A stretch of 50,511 nucleotides of DNA from Clostridia bacterium (GTDB taxonomy: Bacteria; Bacillota; Clostridia; Oscillospirales; Acutalibacteraceae). Location: the NCBI GenBank assembly GCA_017398425.1, contig JAFQFZ010000062.1:1-50511 (forward strand), in the 5' to 3' direction. Made by a program: the position numbers and the translations under genes. Below, in pieces: positions 15,783 through 23,299 of the stretch; position 1 is the first letter of the stretch, and every line of letters starts with the position of its first letter. The notes beneath the pieces were generated by a model. It saw nothing but the letters and a program-made list of their open reading frames with translations. It did no database searches and had not been told where the DNA came from.

Positions 15783-16604
15783 TCAGTGGAGAATGTACAG
15801 CCAGCCGTAAGTACCGTCATACTCACTCGGATGATACTCCGCAACGGCTCTCATCGGATCTCCAGCCTGCAAGCCACGCCACGCGATGGTGTTGTCGATG
15901 TGCGAACGGATCCGTGCTTTCATCGCTTCGTAGGTGTCATCCTCGTCCCACGTCATCGGCGGCAAAAACGCCGCATTGCTCGGTGTTGCCGAGTAGTCGA
16001 TCTCCATACCGAGGCTTTGCAGATACGCATTGGCATAACTTTCGGCTTCGCTGATCGTCATCGTGCGCGGAGCAGCCGTTGTGGTTGTGGTCGGTTTGGT
16101 GGTTGTCCGTGTAGTGGTTGTAGTTCTCACGGTTGTTTTTGTTGTGGTCGGCTTGACCGTTGTACGCGTAGTAATCGGTACCTTTGTGGTTGTTTTCGTT
16201 GTCGGCACCGTGACGGTTGTTTGCGTGGTCTTTTTGGTAGTACGCGTTGTCACCGTGGTTGCCGCTGTGGTTTTCTTGGTTGTCACCGTTTCCGACTTTG
16301 TGGTGGCTTTGGTGGTTTTTGCCGCCGTTTTCGACGATGTAGTGGTAACGGTCGATGTTTTCGTTGGTTGCTTCGTTGTATCCGTCACACTTGTGGTGAC
16401 AGCCGTGGTTTCGGTTGTGAAAACCGTGCTGTTCTCGGCTGAAAAAAAGGTGGTTGTGGATAACGCCGCGTCGTTTGTGGGATCCACGATCAATGTCGGG
16501 TTATCGGTGTTCGGCTTCGGTGTGTCCGGTGCTGTTTTCGGTGAGCAAGAACAACATGTCACCACCAGCATCAGTGCAAGCATCGTGATAAGCAGTTTTT
16601 TCAT
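15783..16604 (-). CDS. Thr-rich lipoprotein with small C-terminal domain
   Basis: A 273-residue lipoprotein. The N-terminus MKKLLITMLALMLVVTC ends in a lipobox (VVTC with Cys next to CSC). A long spacer (about 50-180) is made almost wholly of Thr with Lys/Val/Pro, as in surface proteins of Ruminococcaceae where it acts as a stalk, probably glycosylated. The last 95 residues form a compact domain opening TISEAESYANAYLQSLGM and ending YDGTYGWLYILH, with no family I recognise. RBS AGAGGAGG precedes the ATG. It lies between ParB and the adhesin on the same strand, with its own promoter and terminator. A role in surface exclusion or mating contact is plausible but unproven. Confidence 0.8.
   Translation of the reverse strand: MKKLLITMLALMLVVTCCSCSPKTAPDTPKPNTDNPTLIVDPTNDAALSTTTFFSAENSTVFTTETTAVTTSVTDTTKQPTKTSTVTTTSSKTAAKTTKATTKSETVTTKKTTAATTVTTRTTKKTTQTTVTVPTTKTTTKVPITTRTTVKPTTTKTTVRTTTTTRTTTKPTTTTTAAPRTMTISEAESYANAYLQSLGMEIDYSATPSNAAFLPPMTWDEDDTYEAMKARIRSHIDNTIAWRGLQAGDPMRAVAEYHPSEYDGTYGWLYILH
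16077..16430. repeat. Thr-codon low-complexity tract
   Basis: On the minus strand this is an irregular run of ACC/ACA/ACG triplets interspersed with AAG and GTC/GTA. It encodes the Thr-rich stalk and, being repetitive, is likely to change length by slippage. Confidence 0.7.
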
Positions 16605-16627
16605 TCGGTTCGCCTCCTCTGTGGAAA

Positions 16628-16656
16628 ATTGTACACAAACCGCGTCGAATTTGCAA
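16628..16656 (-). promoter_or_regulatory. Promoter of the Thr-rich lipoprotein
   Basis: Minus strand TTGCAA (16656-16651), 17-bp spacer, TACAAT (16633-16628); the start codon is 24 bases downstream. The remaining gap to the parB stop (16657-16799) holds a G-rich run near 16708-16733 and nothing else I can name. Confidence 0.65.
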
Positions 16657-16799
16657 GGATGAGCGCCCTCTAATATTATCTTTTTCAGGCAGTAACAGGT
16701 AGTTATTGAGGGGGAGAGGTGTGGAGAGGGGGAACAACAAAAACGCCGCAGTTCCCCGTGTTTTTGCTGTTTTTGGGCAGACCACTCCCTTGTTAGTGG

Positions 16800-17729
16800 T
16801 TATCGGTTTTGTTCTCGCTGTCGTTTCCGATAGAGCTCGAGCGCTTTCACGATGGTATCTTCAATGTTTTGTGCGGGCGTCCCCGGCTTGAAGAATTTGC
16901 TGATACGGTCGCGTGGGATTTGGAATTTTTCTTTTTGGTTCGGTTTTGTTTCTTGCAGGATCGACAGGATGACTTCGGGCGTCAACTGCTGCATCTGCGA
17001 GAATTTCCGCATTTTGATCGCTTGTGCGTGAGAGGGTGTACATTCCTCCAATTCAATGAGTTCGAGTAAGTCTTGCTGTTCTTTTTCAGTAAGGTATGAC
17101 AGTTCCACCGCAGGACGCATGGCCATTCTGCCATCGTCCACCAGTTGCAACAATTCGGGCGTTAAATTGGTGAGACGGATATAGCGTTGGATCTGCGTGG
17201 TGCTATCGGGAGAGTTGTCTGCCAGTAGTTCTCTTGATGTGATTCCCAACTTCTGTCCCACTGGGACAGAAGTTAAATCGGTGCGTGATCCTTGCCGTCG
17301 CATCGCATCCAGTTTCATTTTATACGCAAAGGCTTTCTCCGACGGTAAGATCGTTTCGCGTTGTAAATTGGAGTCTACCATAATAATGGTGGCTTCTTCG
17401 TCGGTCAGATCGCGTACAATACACGGCAAATGCGTTTTGCCTGCGGTTCTTGCGGCAGCTTTTCGTCGGTGTCCTGCGATCATCTCATACCCGCCGTTCG
17501 CTTTCGGTCGTACAAGCGCAGGCACCATAACACCGTATTCGGTGATACTTTCCACCATACGGTTCATGTCATCGTCCATACGCACTTGAAACGGATGATC
17601 GGGAAAATCACTGATGTCGGCAATCGGAATATCCCGTACCGCTTCGCGCTGTGCTTCGTCGCGTTCGGCTTGCGTGGTGAACAATTCATCGACCGATGTC
17701 AAAAGGCTTCCCGCGTTGTTTTTCGCCAA
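16800..17729 (-). CDS. parB: ParB-like partition protein
   Basis: A 309-residue ParB/Spo0J/RepB-family protein. The start is a TTG at 17729 with AAAGGAGGT eight bases upstream. The N-terminal ParB/Srx domain shows AGHRRKAA (the G-x-R-R box II that binds and hydrolyses CTP in this family) and SNLQRE in place of the usual ENIQRE. A helix-turn-helix region follows (about 175-215), then a C-terminal dimerisation tail. It overlaps parA by 44 bases, indicating coupled translation. In an ICE such a pair helps keep the excised circular form. No obvious parS array was found; the dyad upstream of parA is one candidate. Confidence 0.92.
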   Translation of the reverse strand: MAKNNAGSLLTSVDELFTTQAERDEAQREAVRDIPIADISDFPDHPFQVRMDDDMNRMVESITEYGVMVPALVRPKANGGYEMIAGHRRKAAARTAGKTHLPCIVRDLTDEEATIIMVDSNLQRETILPSEKAFAYKMKLDAMRRQGSRTDLTSVPVGQKLGITSRELLADNSPDSTTQIQRYIRLTNLTPELLQLVDDGRMAMRPAVELSYLTEKEQQDLLELIELEECTPSHAQAIKMRKFSQMQQLTPEVILSILQETKPNQKEKFQIPRDRISKFFKPGTPAQNIEDTIVKALELYRKRQREQNR

Positions 17730-18504
17730 TGCCCTGCACCTCCTTTACAAGATCGGCATACGCTTTTGCGGCTTTGCCGTGAGGATCGTGTTTGAAAATG
17801 CTTTTATCGGCGGTGCTGATTTCCGCCAATCGCACCGTAGAGGGAATAACGGTCTGAAACACGGGAAAGTGCTGTCCGAAATTCTGCCGCACGGCTTGTA
17901 CGATGTCTTTTCGAAAATTGGTATCGTTAGTCATAGTGAGAAAGATGCCGCCGACCTTTAACTGCGGATTGATCTGCCGTTTCACTTGTGCGACCGTGCC
18001 GAGCAGTTCGGTCATATCTTCTGCCGCCAAATAGTCCGCTTGTACGGGAATAAGAACATAATCCGAAGCGGATAACGCATTGATAACGAGCATACCGAGC
18101 GACGGACGGCAATCAAGCAATACATAATCATAATCTTTCTTTACGCTGTCGATATACCGTTTTAAGACCGTTTCACGACTCATAACGTTCACAAGGCTCA
18201 CTTCCACCGCCGATAAACAGCGATTGCCGGGAACATAGTCAAAACCCTCCTTGTGATGAAGTATCTCAGGATGATCTCGACCGGTATCCCCGGCAACCAC
18301 ATTGTTCATACAGTTTGCAAGCGTAACAGGCATCTCATGAGGTTTTCGCTGTCCGAGCATTTTCGTAAGATCGCCTTGCGGATCGACATCCACAAGCAAC
18401 ACGCGTTTGCCGTTCAGCGCTAACCCTGCACCGATGTTGTACACGCTTGTGCTTTTTCCTACGCCTCCTTTCTGATTCGCAATCGCGATGACTTTGGGTT
18501 TCAT
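17686..18504 (-). CDS. parA: ParA-like partition ATPase
   Basis: A 272-residue ParA/Soj-family ATPase. The ATG at 18504 has AAGGAGG six bases upstream. The deviant Walker A KGGVGKS (12-18) carries the signature first Lys; the A' motif is LLVDVDPQGDLT and the Walker B-like YVLLDCRPSLG. It drives segregation together with ParB, binding DNA non-specifically in its ATP form. It lacks a long N-terminal HTH domain, so it is the small, chromosomal/ICE type rather than the autorepressing P1 type. First gene inside the right end of the element. Confidence 0.93.
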   Translation of the reverse strand: MKPKVIAIANQKGGVGKSTSVYNIGAGLALNGKRVLLVDVDPQGDLTKMLGQRKPHEMPVTLANCMNNVVAGDTGRDHPEILHHKEGFDYVPGNRCLSAVEVSLVNVMSRETVLKRYIDSVKKDYDYVLLDCRPSLGMLVINALSASDYVLIPVQADYLAAEDMTELLGTVAQVKRQINPQLKVGGIFLTMTNDTNFRKDIVQAVRQNFGQHFPVFQTVIPSTVRLAEISTADKSIFKHDPHGKAAKAYADLVKEVQGIGEKQRGKPFDIGR

Positions 18505-18530
18505 AGAACTTCCTCCTTCCAATAAAATAA

Positions 18531-18562
18531 GCCACCCATTTTATACAATAAAAACGGGTGGC
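18531..18562. promoter_or_regulatory. Dyad upstream of parA (candidate operator, promoter or attenuator)
   Basis: Arms GCCACCC (18531-18537) and GGGTGGC (18556-18562) with inner arms TTTTA/TAAAA. On the minus strand the loop contains TATAAA, a possible -10 for parA, so a protein bound here would block it. It could also fold as RNA hairpin in the leader, or serve as a parS-like site. Confidence 0.5.
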
Positions 18563-18612
18563 TTCGTGGGAGATATAAGGCCACATTCGATTTTTGATTT
18601 GAACGCTTCATC

Positions 18613-18648
18613 CAAAAAATTTTTTGCCTGCTAATATTTTGCTAATAT
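18613..18648. repeat. A/T palindrome and GCTAATAT direct repeat near the ICE end
   Basis: A 14-bp palindrome made of C, six As, six Ts and G lies at 18613-18626, and GCTAATAT is repeated at 18630 and 18641 (11-bp step). This lies 140-175 bp inside the attachment core, where recombinase arm sites or excision-factor sites are usually found. Function inferred from position only. The rest of 18,649-18,788 shows nothing I can name. Confidence 0.45.
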
Positions 18649-18788
18649 CGCCCTATGTACTGACAATCATAACGGTGTCATTCGAGGAAACTCACAGATA
18701 TTCAAAACGCCCGAAAACCCTTGTGGCAAAGGGATTTGAGTGCATTAAAGGAAATTTCGGTGTATCGAATGAAATCGGACTTTTTGAA

Positions 18789-18833
18789 CTCCTAAGCGGA
18801 AGGTCGGGGATTCGAATTCCTTCAGGCGCGCCA
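18789..18833 (+). other. Attachment site: 3' half of a tRNA-Arg(CCU) gene
   Basis: The stretch has exact tRNA geometry: anticodon loop CTCCTAA (18789-18795, anticodon CCU after T33), 3' stem strand GCGGA, variable loop AGGTC, T arm GGGGA-TTCGAAT-TCCTT, acceptor strand CAGGCGC, discriminator G and CCA (18831-18833). The bases before it (TTGAA) cannot pair with GCGGA, and no D arm or 5' acceptor strand lies upstream, so the tRNA is incomplete. This is the duplicated core expected when a tyrosine or serine recombinase inserts an element into a tRNA 3' end. The ICE is on the left and the chromosome on the right; the intact tRNA should lie at the far end. Confidence 0.85.
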
Positions 18834-18834
18834 A

Positions 18835-18871
18835 GGAAACGCACTTTTGTCAAAGACAAAGGTGCGTTTCC
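18835..18871 (+). terminator. Strong hairpin directly after the tRNA-Arg remnant
   Basis: Arms GGAAACGCAC (18835-18844) and GTGCGTTTCC (18862-18871), extended inward by TTTGTC/GACAAA, give a 17-bp stem with a 3-base loop. It begins two bases past the tRNA CCA, where the terminator or processing hairpin of the original tRNA gene would be, but lacks a strong T tract. Confidence 0.6.
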
Positions 18872-18933
18872 CGTTAAATCCGTCCTTGCGGACGGCGTGC
18901 GGATTTCACGAAAAAACGATTCTCTTTTTCCCT

Positions 18934-18962
18934 TTGCCTTTTGCCGACGGGTGTGCTATGAT
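18934..18962 (+). promoter_or_regulatory. nagA promoter
   Basis: TTGCCT (18934-18939), 17-bp spacer, TATGAT (18957-18962), with TGC just before the -10 (extended -10). The nagA start is 40 bases downstream. Confidence 0.75.
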
Positions 18963-19002
18963 AACGGTATAGGATTCTTTTTCAAAAAAGGCAGGGATCG
19001 GT

Positions 19003-20127
19003 ATGATTTTGAAACACGCGCGGGTGCTGAACTCGTCCACGCACCGCTTTGACCGCGAGGCGGTCGTCATCGAAAACGGACGCATCGTCTCCTTTGACGG
19101 CAACGCCGACGGCGAGGTATTCGACTGCGAGGGTCTCTTTGTTCTGCCCGGCATGATCGATACCCACATTCACGGCTTCGGCGGTGAGGAATTTGCCAAG
19201 CCCGAGGGCGACTTCGGCAAAGCTCCCTCCATCCTGTCCGACGACGGCGTGACGGGCTTTGCCGCCACGGTGCGGTGCATGCCGCTCGACGAGATCGCGG
19301 CGTGCATGAAAAACGCCGCCGCGCACATCGGACAAGCGACGGGCGGTGCGAAGGTGCTGGGCATCCACTGCGAAGGTCCGTTCGTCTCCGAAGAACGCCG
19401 CGGCGCGATGCATCCGCCCCGCCTGACCTGCGACGTCGCGACGATGCAAACGCTCCTCGACGCCGCAAACGGACACCTGAAACTCATGACCATCGCGCCC
19501 GAACGCGAAAACGCCGCCGCGGTGATCGCCCACGCGACCCAAAACGGCGTTGCCTGCTCGATGGGACACACCGACGCGACCTATGCCGTGGCAGAAGCGG
19601 CGGTGGACAGCGGCGCTCGCCGCGCCACCCACGTCTTCAACGCGATGCGTCCCCTCTCCCATCGAGAAACGGGCATCCTCGGTGTCAGCCTGACCGACGA
19701 CCGCGTCCACTGTGAGATGATCGCAGATTTCGTCCACCTCGACCCCGCGACGGTCAAGCTCGTCTACCGCGCGAAGGGCGCAGAAAACATCACCCTCATC
19801 AGCGATGCGGGACGGATGTCGGGACTCCCGAACGGTCAGTACGAGGTCGGCGGCATCCTGCGCACCGTCAAGGACGGACTCTGCCTCGATCCCGAAGGAC
19901 GCATTGCGGGCAGTTGCTTTTCCATGCTCAAGGGCGCACAAAACCTGCTGTCGCTGGGTATCCCGCTCGAAGAGATCGCGCAGATGGCGTCGGAGAACCC
20001 CGCCAAAGCACTCGGCATGTTTGACACCGTCGGCTCGATCGACATCGGCAAGCAAGCCGACCTGATCGTGTGCGACGAGAAGTTGCACATTCGCGCCGTC
20101 TTTGTGGACGGCATCCAAGTGAAATGA
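19003..20127 (+). CDS. nagA: N-acetylglucosamine-6-phosphate deacetylase
   Basis: A 374-residue amidohydrolase that removes acetate from GlcNAc-6-phosphate to give glucosamine-6-phosphate, in the cytoplasm. Family landmarks are all present: PGMIDTHIHGF (metal His pair) near 50-60, IHCEGPFV, GHTDA, HVFNAM and ISDAG (catalytic Asp). Length is normal for NagA. The ribosome site is poor (GCAGGGAT). It is the first chromosomal gene beyond the ICE end and is followed 11 bases later by a ROK kinase, forming an amino-sugar salvage operon. Insertion of the ICE upstream leaves the nagA promoter intact. Confidence 0.93.
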   Translation: MILKHARVLNSSTHRFDREAVVIENGRIVSFDGNADGEVFDCEGLFVLPGMIDTHIHGFGGEEFAKPEGDFGKAPSILSDDGVTGFAATVRCMPLDEIAACMKNAAAHIGQATGGAKVLGIHCEGPFVSEERRGAMHPPRLTCDVATMQTLLDAANGHLKLMTIAPERENAAAVIAHATQNGVACSMGHTDATYAVAEAAVDSGARRATHVFNAMRPLSHRETGILGVSLTDDRVHCEMIADFVHLDPATVKLVYRAKGAENITLISDAGRMSGLPNGQYEVGGILRTVKDGLCLDPEGRIAGSCFSMLKGAQNLLSLGIPLEEIAQMASENPAKALGMFDTVGSIDIGKQADLIVCDEKLHIRAVFVDGIQVK

Positions 20128-20138
20128 GGGAGCCACAC

Positions 20139-21035
20139 ATGACCTATCTCGGTATCGACATCGGCGGCACGACCGCCAAGCTCGGCATCGTCGACGACGA
20201 CGGCACGATCCTTGCGCGCACCGCGGTCGCGACCGCCGGTCTGCAAGACGGCGCGGCGATCGTCGACGCGATCCTGCAAGCCGCCGCTCCTTTGGTCGAA
20301 ACGCACCGCCCTGCGGCGGTGGGCATCGGTTCGGCGGGACGCATCGACGTCCAAAACGGCGTGGTGCTTCGCGCGGGAAATCTCCCGTTTCAAAACGAGC
20401 CGCTGTGCGCGAAGGTATCGGCGGCACTGCACCTGCCGACCTTTCTCGACAACGACGCAAACTGCGCCCTTTTGGCGGAAGCGACGTGCGGCGTATGCAC
20501 CGATTGCCGCGACGCGCTGATGGTCACGCTCGGCACGGGTGTGGGCGGTGCCATCCTCATCAACGGCACGCTCTACCGCGCGCACAACTACCGCGCGGGC
20601 GAATTCGGGCACTTTGTGTTTGACAAGGACGGCCCGCCTTGCGTGTGCGGACTGCGCGGTTGCTTTGAGCATTACGCATCCGCCACCGCCCTCGTCAAAG
20701 CCGCCCAAACCGCCGCCGAGGAACACCCCGACAGTCGGCTTGCCGCCGCCAAGCCGCACAGCGCCAAGGCGGTGTTCGATGCCGCCGAGGACGGTTGCCC
20801 CGTCGCCGAGGACGTGCTTGCCGCCTACGGCGAGACACTCGCCCTCGGGCTCAACAGCTTACTCAAAATTTTCATGCCGCAATGCATCGTGCTGGCGGGC
20901 GGTGTTGCCAATGCGGGTGACGCGCTTCTCCGACGCACGACACCCCACCTGTTGCCCGAAGCGGAACTGCGACTCTCTTCTTTCGCTTCGGATGCGGGTC
21001 TCATCGGCGCCGCGATGCTGGCGAAGATCCAATAA
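20139..21035 (+). CDS. ROK-family sugar kinase
   Basis: A 298-residue ROK kinase, cytoplasmic, probably phosphorylating glucose, ManNAc or GlcNAc with ATP. The ATG at 20139 is chosen because it opens the phosphate loop DIGGTTAKLGIV and has GAGGGAG upstream; the frame is open further back only inside nagA. The catalytic Asp sits in FLDNDAN, a second phosphate motif is TLGTGVGGAI, and the zinc site is EFGHFVF plus CVCGLRGCFE. Pairing with nagA suggests an amino-sugar substrate, but the residues that decide this cannot be read with certainty here. Confidence 0.88.
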   Translation: MTYLGIDIGGTTAKLGIVDDDGTILARTAVATAGLQDGAAIVDAILQAAAPLVETHRPAAVGIGSAGRIDVQNGVVLRAGNLPFQNEPLCAKVSAALHLPTFLDNDANCALLAEATCGVCTDCRDALMVTLGTGVGGAILINGTLYRAHNYRAGEFGHFVFDKDGPPCVCGLRGCFEHYASATALVKAAQTAAEEHPDSRLAAAKPHSAKAVFDAAEDGCPVAEDVLAAYGETLALGLNSLLKIFMPQCIVLAGGVANAGDALLRRTTPHLLPEAELRLSSFASDAGLIGAAMLAKIQ

Positions 21036-21043
21036 AGTAAACA

Positions 21044-21116
21044 AAACCACCAGCTTAGCCGGTGGTTTGCACTGCCCCTATAAGGGGTTGTTGCCGGCTT
21101 AGCCCCCTATAAGGGG
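21044..21116. repeat. Hairpin and paired CCCCTATAAGGGG repeats after the ROK gene
   Basis: An 8-bp stem AAACCACC/GGTGGTTT (21044-21068) follows the kinase stop and may end its transcript, though the T tract is only three bases. The palindromic CCCCTATAAGGGG then occurs twice (21075-21087, 21104-21116) around a second GGCTTAGCC copy, so this is a small repeated unit. Confidence 0.55.
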
Positions 21117-21184
21117 CGCTGAAATGTTATTATCGCATCACACGCACAGCCACCCGTAAAACGGGTAAAATGGATCAACCTGCT

Positions 21185-21303
21185 CTTGGCTCCCTCTGAC
21201 GAGGGAGCTGTCCGAGCAAAAGCGAGGACTGAGGGAGAGAAAGGCCTGACTACCCCTCCGTCTGCGGCTAAGCCGCATCCACCTCCCCTGACAAGGGGAG
21301 GCA
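21185..21303. repeat. Mosaic intergenic repeat (CTCCCT...GAGGGAG and CCTCCGTC...CACCTCCC units)
   Basis: Two modules sit side by side. One pairs CTCCCTCTGACGAGGGAG with an inner CGAGCAAAAGCGAGGAC and an outer GAGGGAG. The other is CCCTCCGTC + GCGGCTAAGCCGC + ATCCACCTCCC + CTTGTCAGG-type inverted arms. Versions of both recur at 36,480-36,660 and 49,790-49,970 with different stem sequences. No protein coding is supported, so this is a non-coding repeat family. Confidence 0.7.
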
Positions 21304-21378
21304 AGGGGTTGCTCTGCTTCGTTATTGCTCCCCCGGTAGAACCGGGGGGGTATTTCACACCTAAAGGCAGAAAGTAAA

Positions 21379-21408
21379 AAAAGCCGCACTCGCCAGAGTG
21401 CGGCTTTT
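21379..21408. terminator. Bidirectional intrinsic terminator
   Basis: A perfect 13-bp stem AAAAGCCGCACTC/GAGTGCGGCTTTT with loop GCCA, and T-rich flanks on both strands. It ends the zinc-ribbon gene read from the right and any read-through from nagA. Confidence 0.85.
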
Positions 21409-21416
21409 CTGTTTTT

Positions 21417-22331
21417 TTATCGCGGAAGCGCGGCGCGTTCGATGGTGATGACCGAGAGAATTTCTCGCGTCGCTTCATCGAGATCGCCGCCGATCTCCAG
21501 CGTATTGCCGTTCACCGCGACGTTCACGCTCCATTTTTCGTCTACCTTGCCGCCGAGGAACGGAGCAAAGCTCAGCATGCCGTCTTCGTAACGATAGGTC
21601 GTTTCGAACAGCTTCACGTTGCCGTTGCCATCCGTCTTCATACCCATTTGCACAAACGCCGTTTCCATCGCGGAGGCGTTGAGCTGCGATTTGCTCATGC
21701 TCAGCATCAGCAGCAACGTGTTCATATCCACGTCCATCTCGGCGAGCATTTCGTCCACTTCTGCGCGGCTGATGCCCTGCGCTTCCATGATCTGATAGTA
21801 CCCGTCGTTTTGCAAGAAGACCAACATGCGATCAAAGAACGTCTGCATAAACGATTCGGTTTCTTCAAGGTTGAGATGGAGCGCGCAGGAATCGTCCTTG
21901 TCGAACGTCACATACACCGTCAGCGGTTCTTCCACATCGAATATATCCATCATCGCTTCGATATCCATACCGGGATACATCCCGCTGAAGGCATCGACGT
22001 TCTGTCCGGCGGCGATCTCCTTCTTGGCAAGCTCCACAAATTGATCCATTCGCAACGACACTTTCCACGTGTCCTGCAGACCCGTCTTTTTGCCGTTCAT
22101 CATAAACAGCACGACCACCGCCACCACGATCGCCACCAATCCGATGATCGCCGCCACGATCCAACCGATGGGCTTGGGCTTCTTGACGGGCTCTTCCGGC
22201 ACAACGACCACGCGGCGGGGCATATCCTCCGGCGTCAGCAATTGCGTCTCTTCTCCCAACGACGGCGCACCGCACATCGGGCAATACTCCTCCCCTTCGG
22301 GAAGGGGGGTCTGGCATCTTTGACACAACAT
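21417..22331 (-). CDS. Zinc-ribbon membrane protein with large extracellular domain
   Basis: A 304-residue protein. The ATG at 22331 opens MLCQRCQTPLPEG and has GAGGAG upstream. The zinc ribbon is C-x2-C...C-x2-C (CQRC, CPMC, residues 3-23). An acidic/Pro-rich linker leads to one membrane helix (about 56-79, IGWIVAAIIGLVAIVVAVVVLF), and about 220 residues lie outside. The outer part is rich in Met, Asp and Glu and reads like a helical repeat lipoprotein-type domain of unknown family. It is co-transcribed with the next zinc-ribbon gene (18 bases apart). Function unknown; an envelope sensor is one possibility. Confidence 0.75.
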   Translation of the reverse strand: MLCQRCQTPLPEGEEYCPMCGAPSLGEETQLLTPEDMPRRVVVVPEEPVKKPKPIGWIVAAIIGLVAIVVAVVVLFMMNGKKTGLQDTWKVSLRMDQFVELAKKEIAAGQNVDAFSGMYPGMDIEAMMDIFDVEEPLTVYVTFDKDDSCALHLNLEETESFMQTFFDRMLVFLQNDGYYQIMEAQGISRAEVDEMLAEMDVDMNTLLLMLSMSKSQLNASAMETAFVQMGMKTDGNGNVKLFETTYRYEDGMLSFAPFLGGKVDEKWSVNVAVNGNTLEIGGDLDEATREILSVITIERAALPR

Positions 22332-22349
22332 AACGTTCTCTCCTCTCAC

Positions 22350-23021
22350 TTATCGTACGTTCAACGCGCGCTGCGCGTCGATCAACCGCTGCAAATTGGC
22401 GTTCTCGTATTCATTGAACACCGCCATATCAAACTGCTCGGGCGGCACCGTGCCGCGATACCAGCTCAAGCTGTTGAAATAGGCTTGGATCTCCTGATCG
22501 TTGAACAACCGCCCGTGACGCGCATAGATCTCATTGATGGCGGTCATGAGCGTATCGGCATCCATGTAGTTGTATTCCGACTCGCGCAAATGGCGGCGGT
22601 CGCTGTCGTAAAACACAAATTCCGACCGCGTGTCGCGCACCTGCGTGGTGGTCGTGGTCGCGACGGTCGTGGTGGTGGTCGCGACGGTCGTAGTGGTGGT
22701 CGCGGTAGTCGCGGTGGTCGTAGTGGTGGTCGCGGTGGTGGCGCGAGTGGTCATCAGCGACTCGTATTCCTCCTGCGACGGGATCCACACGATCGACGGA
22801 TTTTCCATATCCTGCGGCGTTTTTGCAAACAGCTCGATCCCGATCCACACCAGCACACCGATCAACGCCGCGCTGACCACACAGATCAGCACGATCAACA
22901 GCGTGCGTACACCGTCCTTTTGCGGGACGGGAGCCATGGGCGGCGAATTCAACGGACAACCGCATTGACGGCAAAACCCGCTTCCCTCTTCCGAATTCGC
23001 GTGACAGCGAGGACATTGCAT
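22350..23021 (-). CDS. Zinc-ribbon, Thr-stalk membrane protein with YARHG-type domain
   Basis: A 223-residue protein. A zinc ribbon (CPRC...CRQC, 3-20) is followed by a membrane helix (about 39-63), a stalk of almost pure Thr with Ala/Val (about 90-127), and a C-terminal domain with INEIYARHGRLFND and SWYRGT, matching the YARHG family found at the ends of bacterial envelope proteins. RBS AAAGGAGG is upstream of the ATG. First gene of a two-gene operon with its own consensus promoter. The layout suggests that the zinc ribbon stays in the cytoplasm and the YARHG domain contacts the wall; the family's role is not established. Confidence 0.85.
   Translation of the reverse strand: MQCPRCHANSEEGSGFCRQCGCPLNSPPMAPVPQKDGVRTLLIVLICVVSAALIGVLVWIGIELFAKTPQDMENPSIVWIPSQEEYESLMTTRATTATTTTTTATTATTTTTVATTTTTVATTTTTQVRDTRSEFVFYDSDRRHLRESEYNYMDADTLMTAINEIYARHGRLFNDQEIQAYFNSLSWYRGTVPPEQFDMAVFNEYENANLQRLIDAQRALNVR
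22636..22745. repeat. Thr-codon minisatellite
   Basis: On the plus strand GTGGTGGTCGCG(A)CGGTCGT-like units repeat several times, encoding the poly-Thr stalk on the minus strand. Likely length-variable. Confidence 0.75.
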
Positions 23022-23045
23022 AACGACCGCCTCCTTTTTTATAGT

Positions 23046-23074
23046 AGTATAGCAAAGCGATCGAACGCTGTCAA
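23046..23074 (-). promoter_or_regulatory. Promoter of the zinc-ribbon/YARHG operon
   Basis: Minus strand TTGACA (23074-23069), 17-bp spacer ending TTGC, TATACT (23051-23046). A full-consensus -35, 24 bases before the start. Confidence 0.85.
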
Positions 23075-23179
23075 TCCCGCTCCCCGCGCTTTTACGTCAA
23101 AATGTTTCGGAAAAATCTCCAGAATCCGCACAAAACCCCACCTAATTTCTGCAGTTCTCCATAAACTTCTGCAAACCGC

Positions 23180-23208
23180 TTGCTTTTTCGGCGAAAATCT
23201 GGCATAAT
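23180..23208 (+). promoter_or_regulatory. Promoter of the glycosyltransferase gene
   Basis: TTGCTT (23180-23185), 17-bp spacer, CATAAT (23203-23208). It leaves a leader of about 85 bases in which I see no riboswitch or clear hairpin. Confidence 0.5.
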
Positions 23209-23299
23209 AGAAAAAGCGTAATATGAGGTTTTGTGCATTTTTGTCTCTTCCCGCACAACTCTCGTCCACCAACGACAGAAATGAAATCAGGGGTTGGCC

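Noticed and set aside
18624..19052. 142-codon frame across the attachment site
   Set aside because: It crosses the tRNA remnant, its hairpin and the nagA promoter, with no ribosome site.
18982..20460. 492-codon frame opposite nagA and the ROK kinase
   Set aside because: Both sense genes carry full catalytic motifs; the opposite frame is Arg/Ala-rich with no ribosome site.
21648..23207. 519-codon plus-strand frame opposite two zinc-ribbon genes
   Set aside because: His/Arg-rich antisense frame spanning two real genes, their gap and a promoter.
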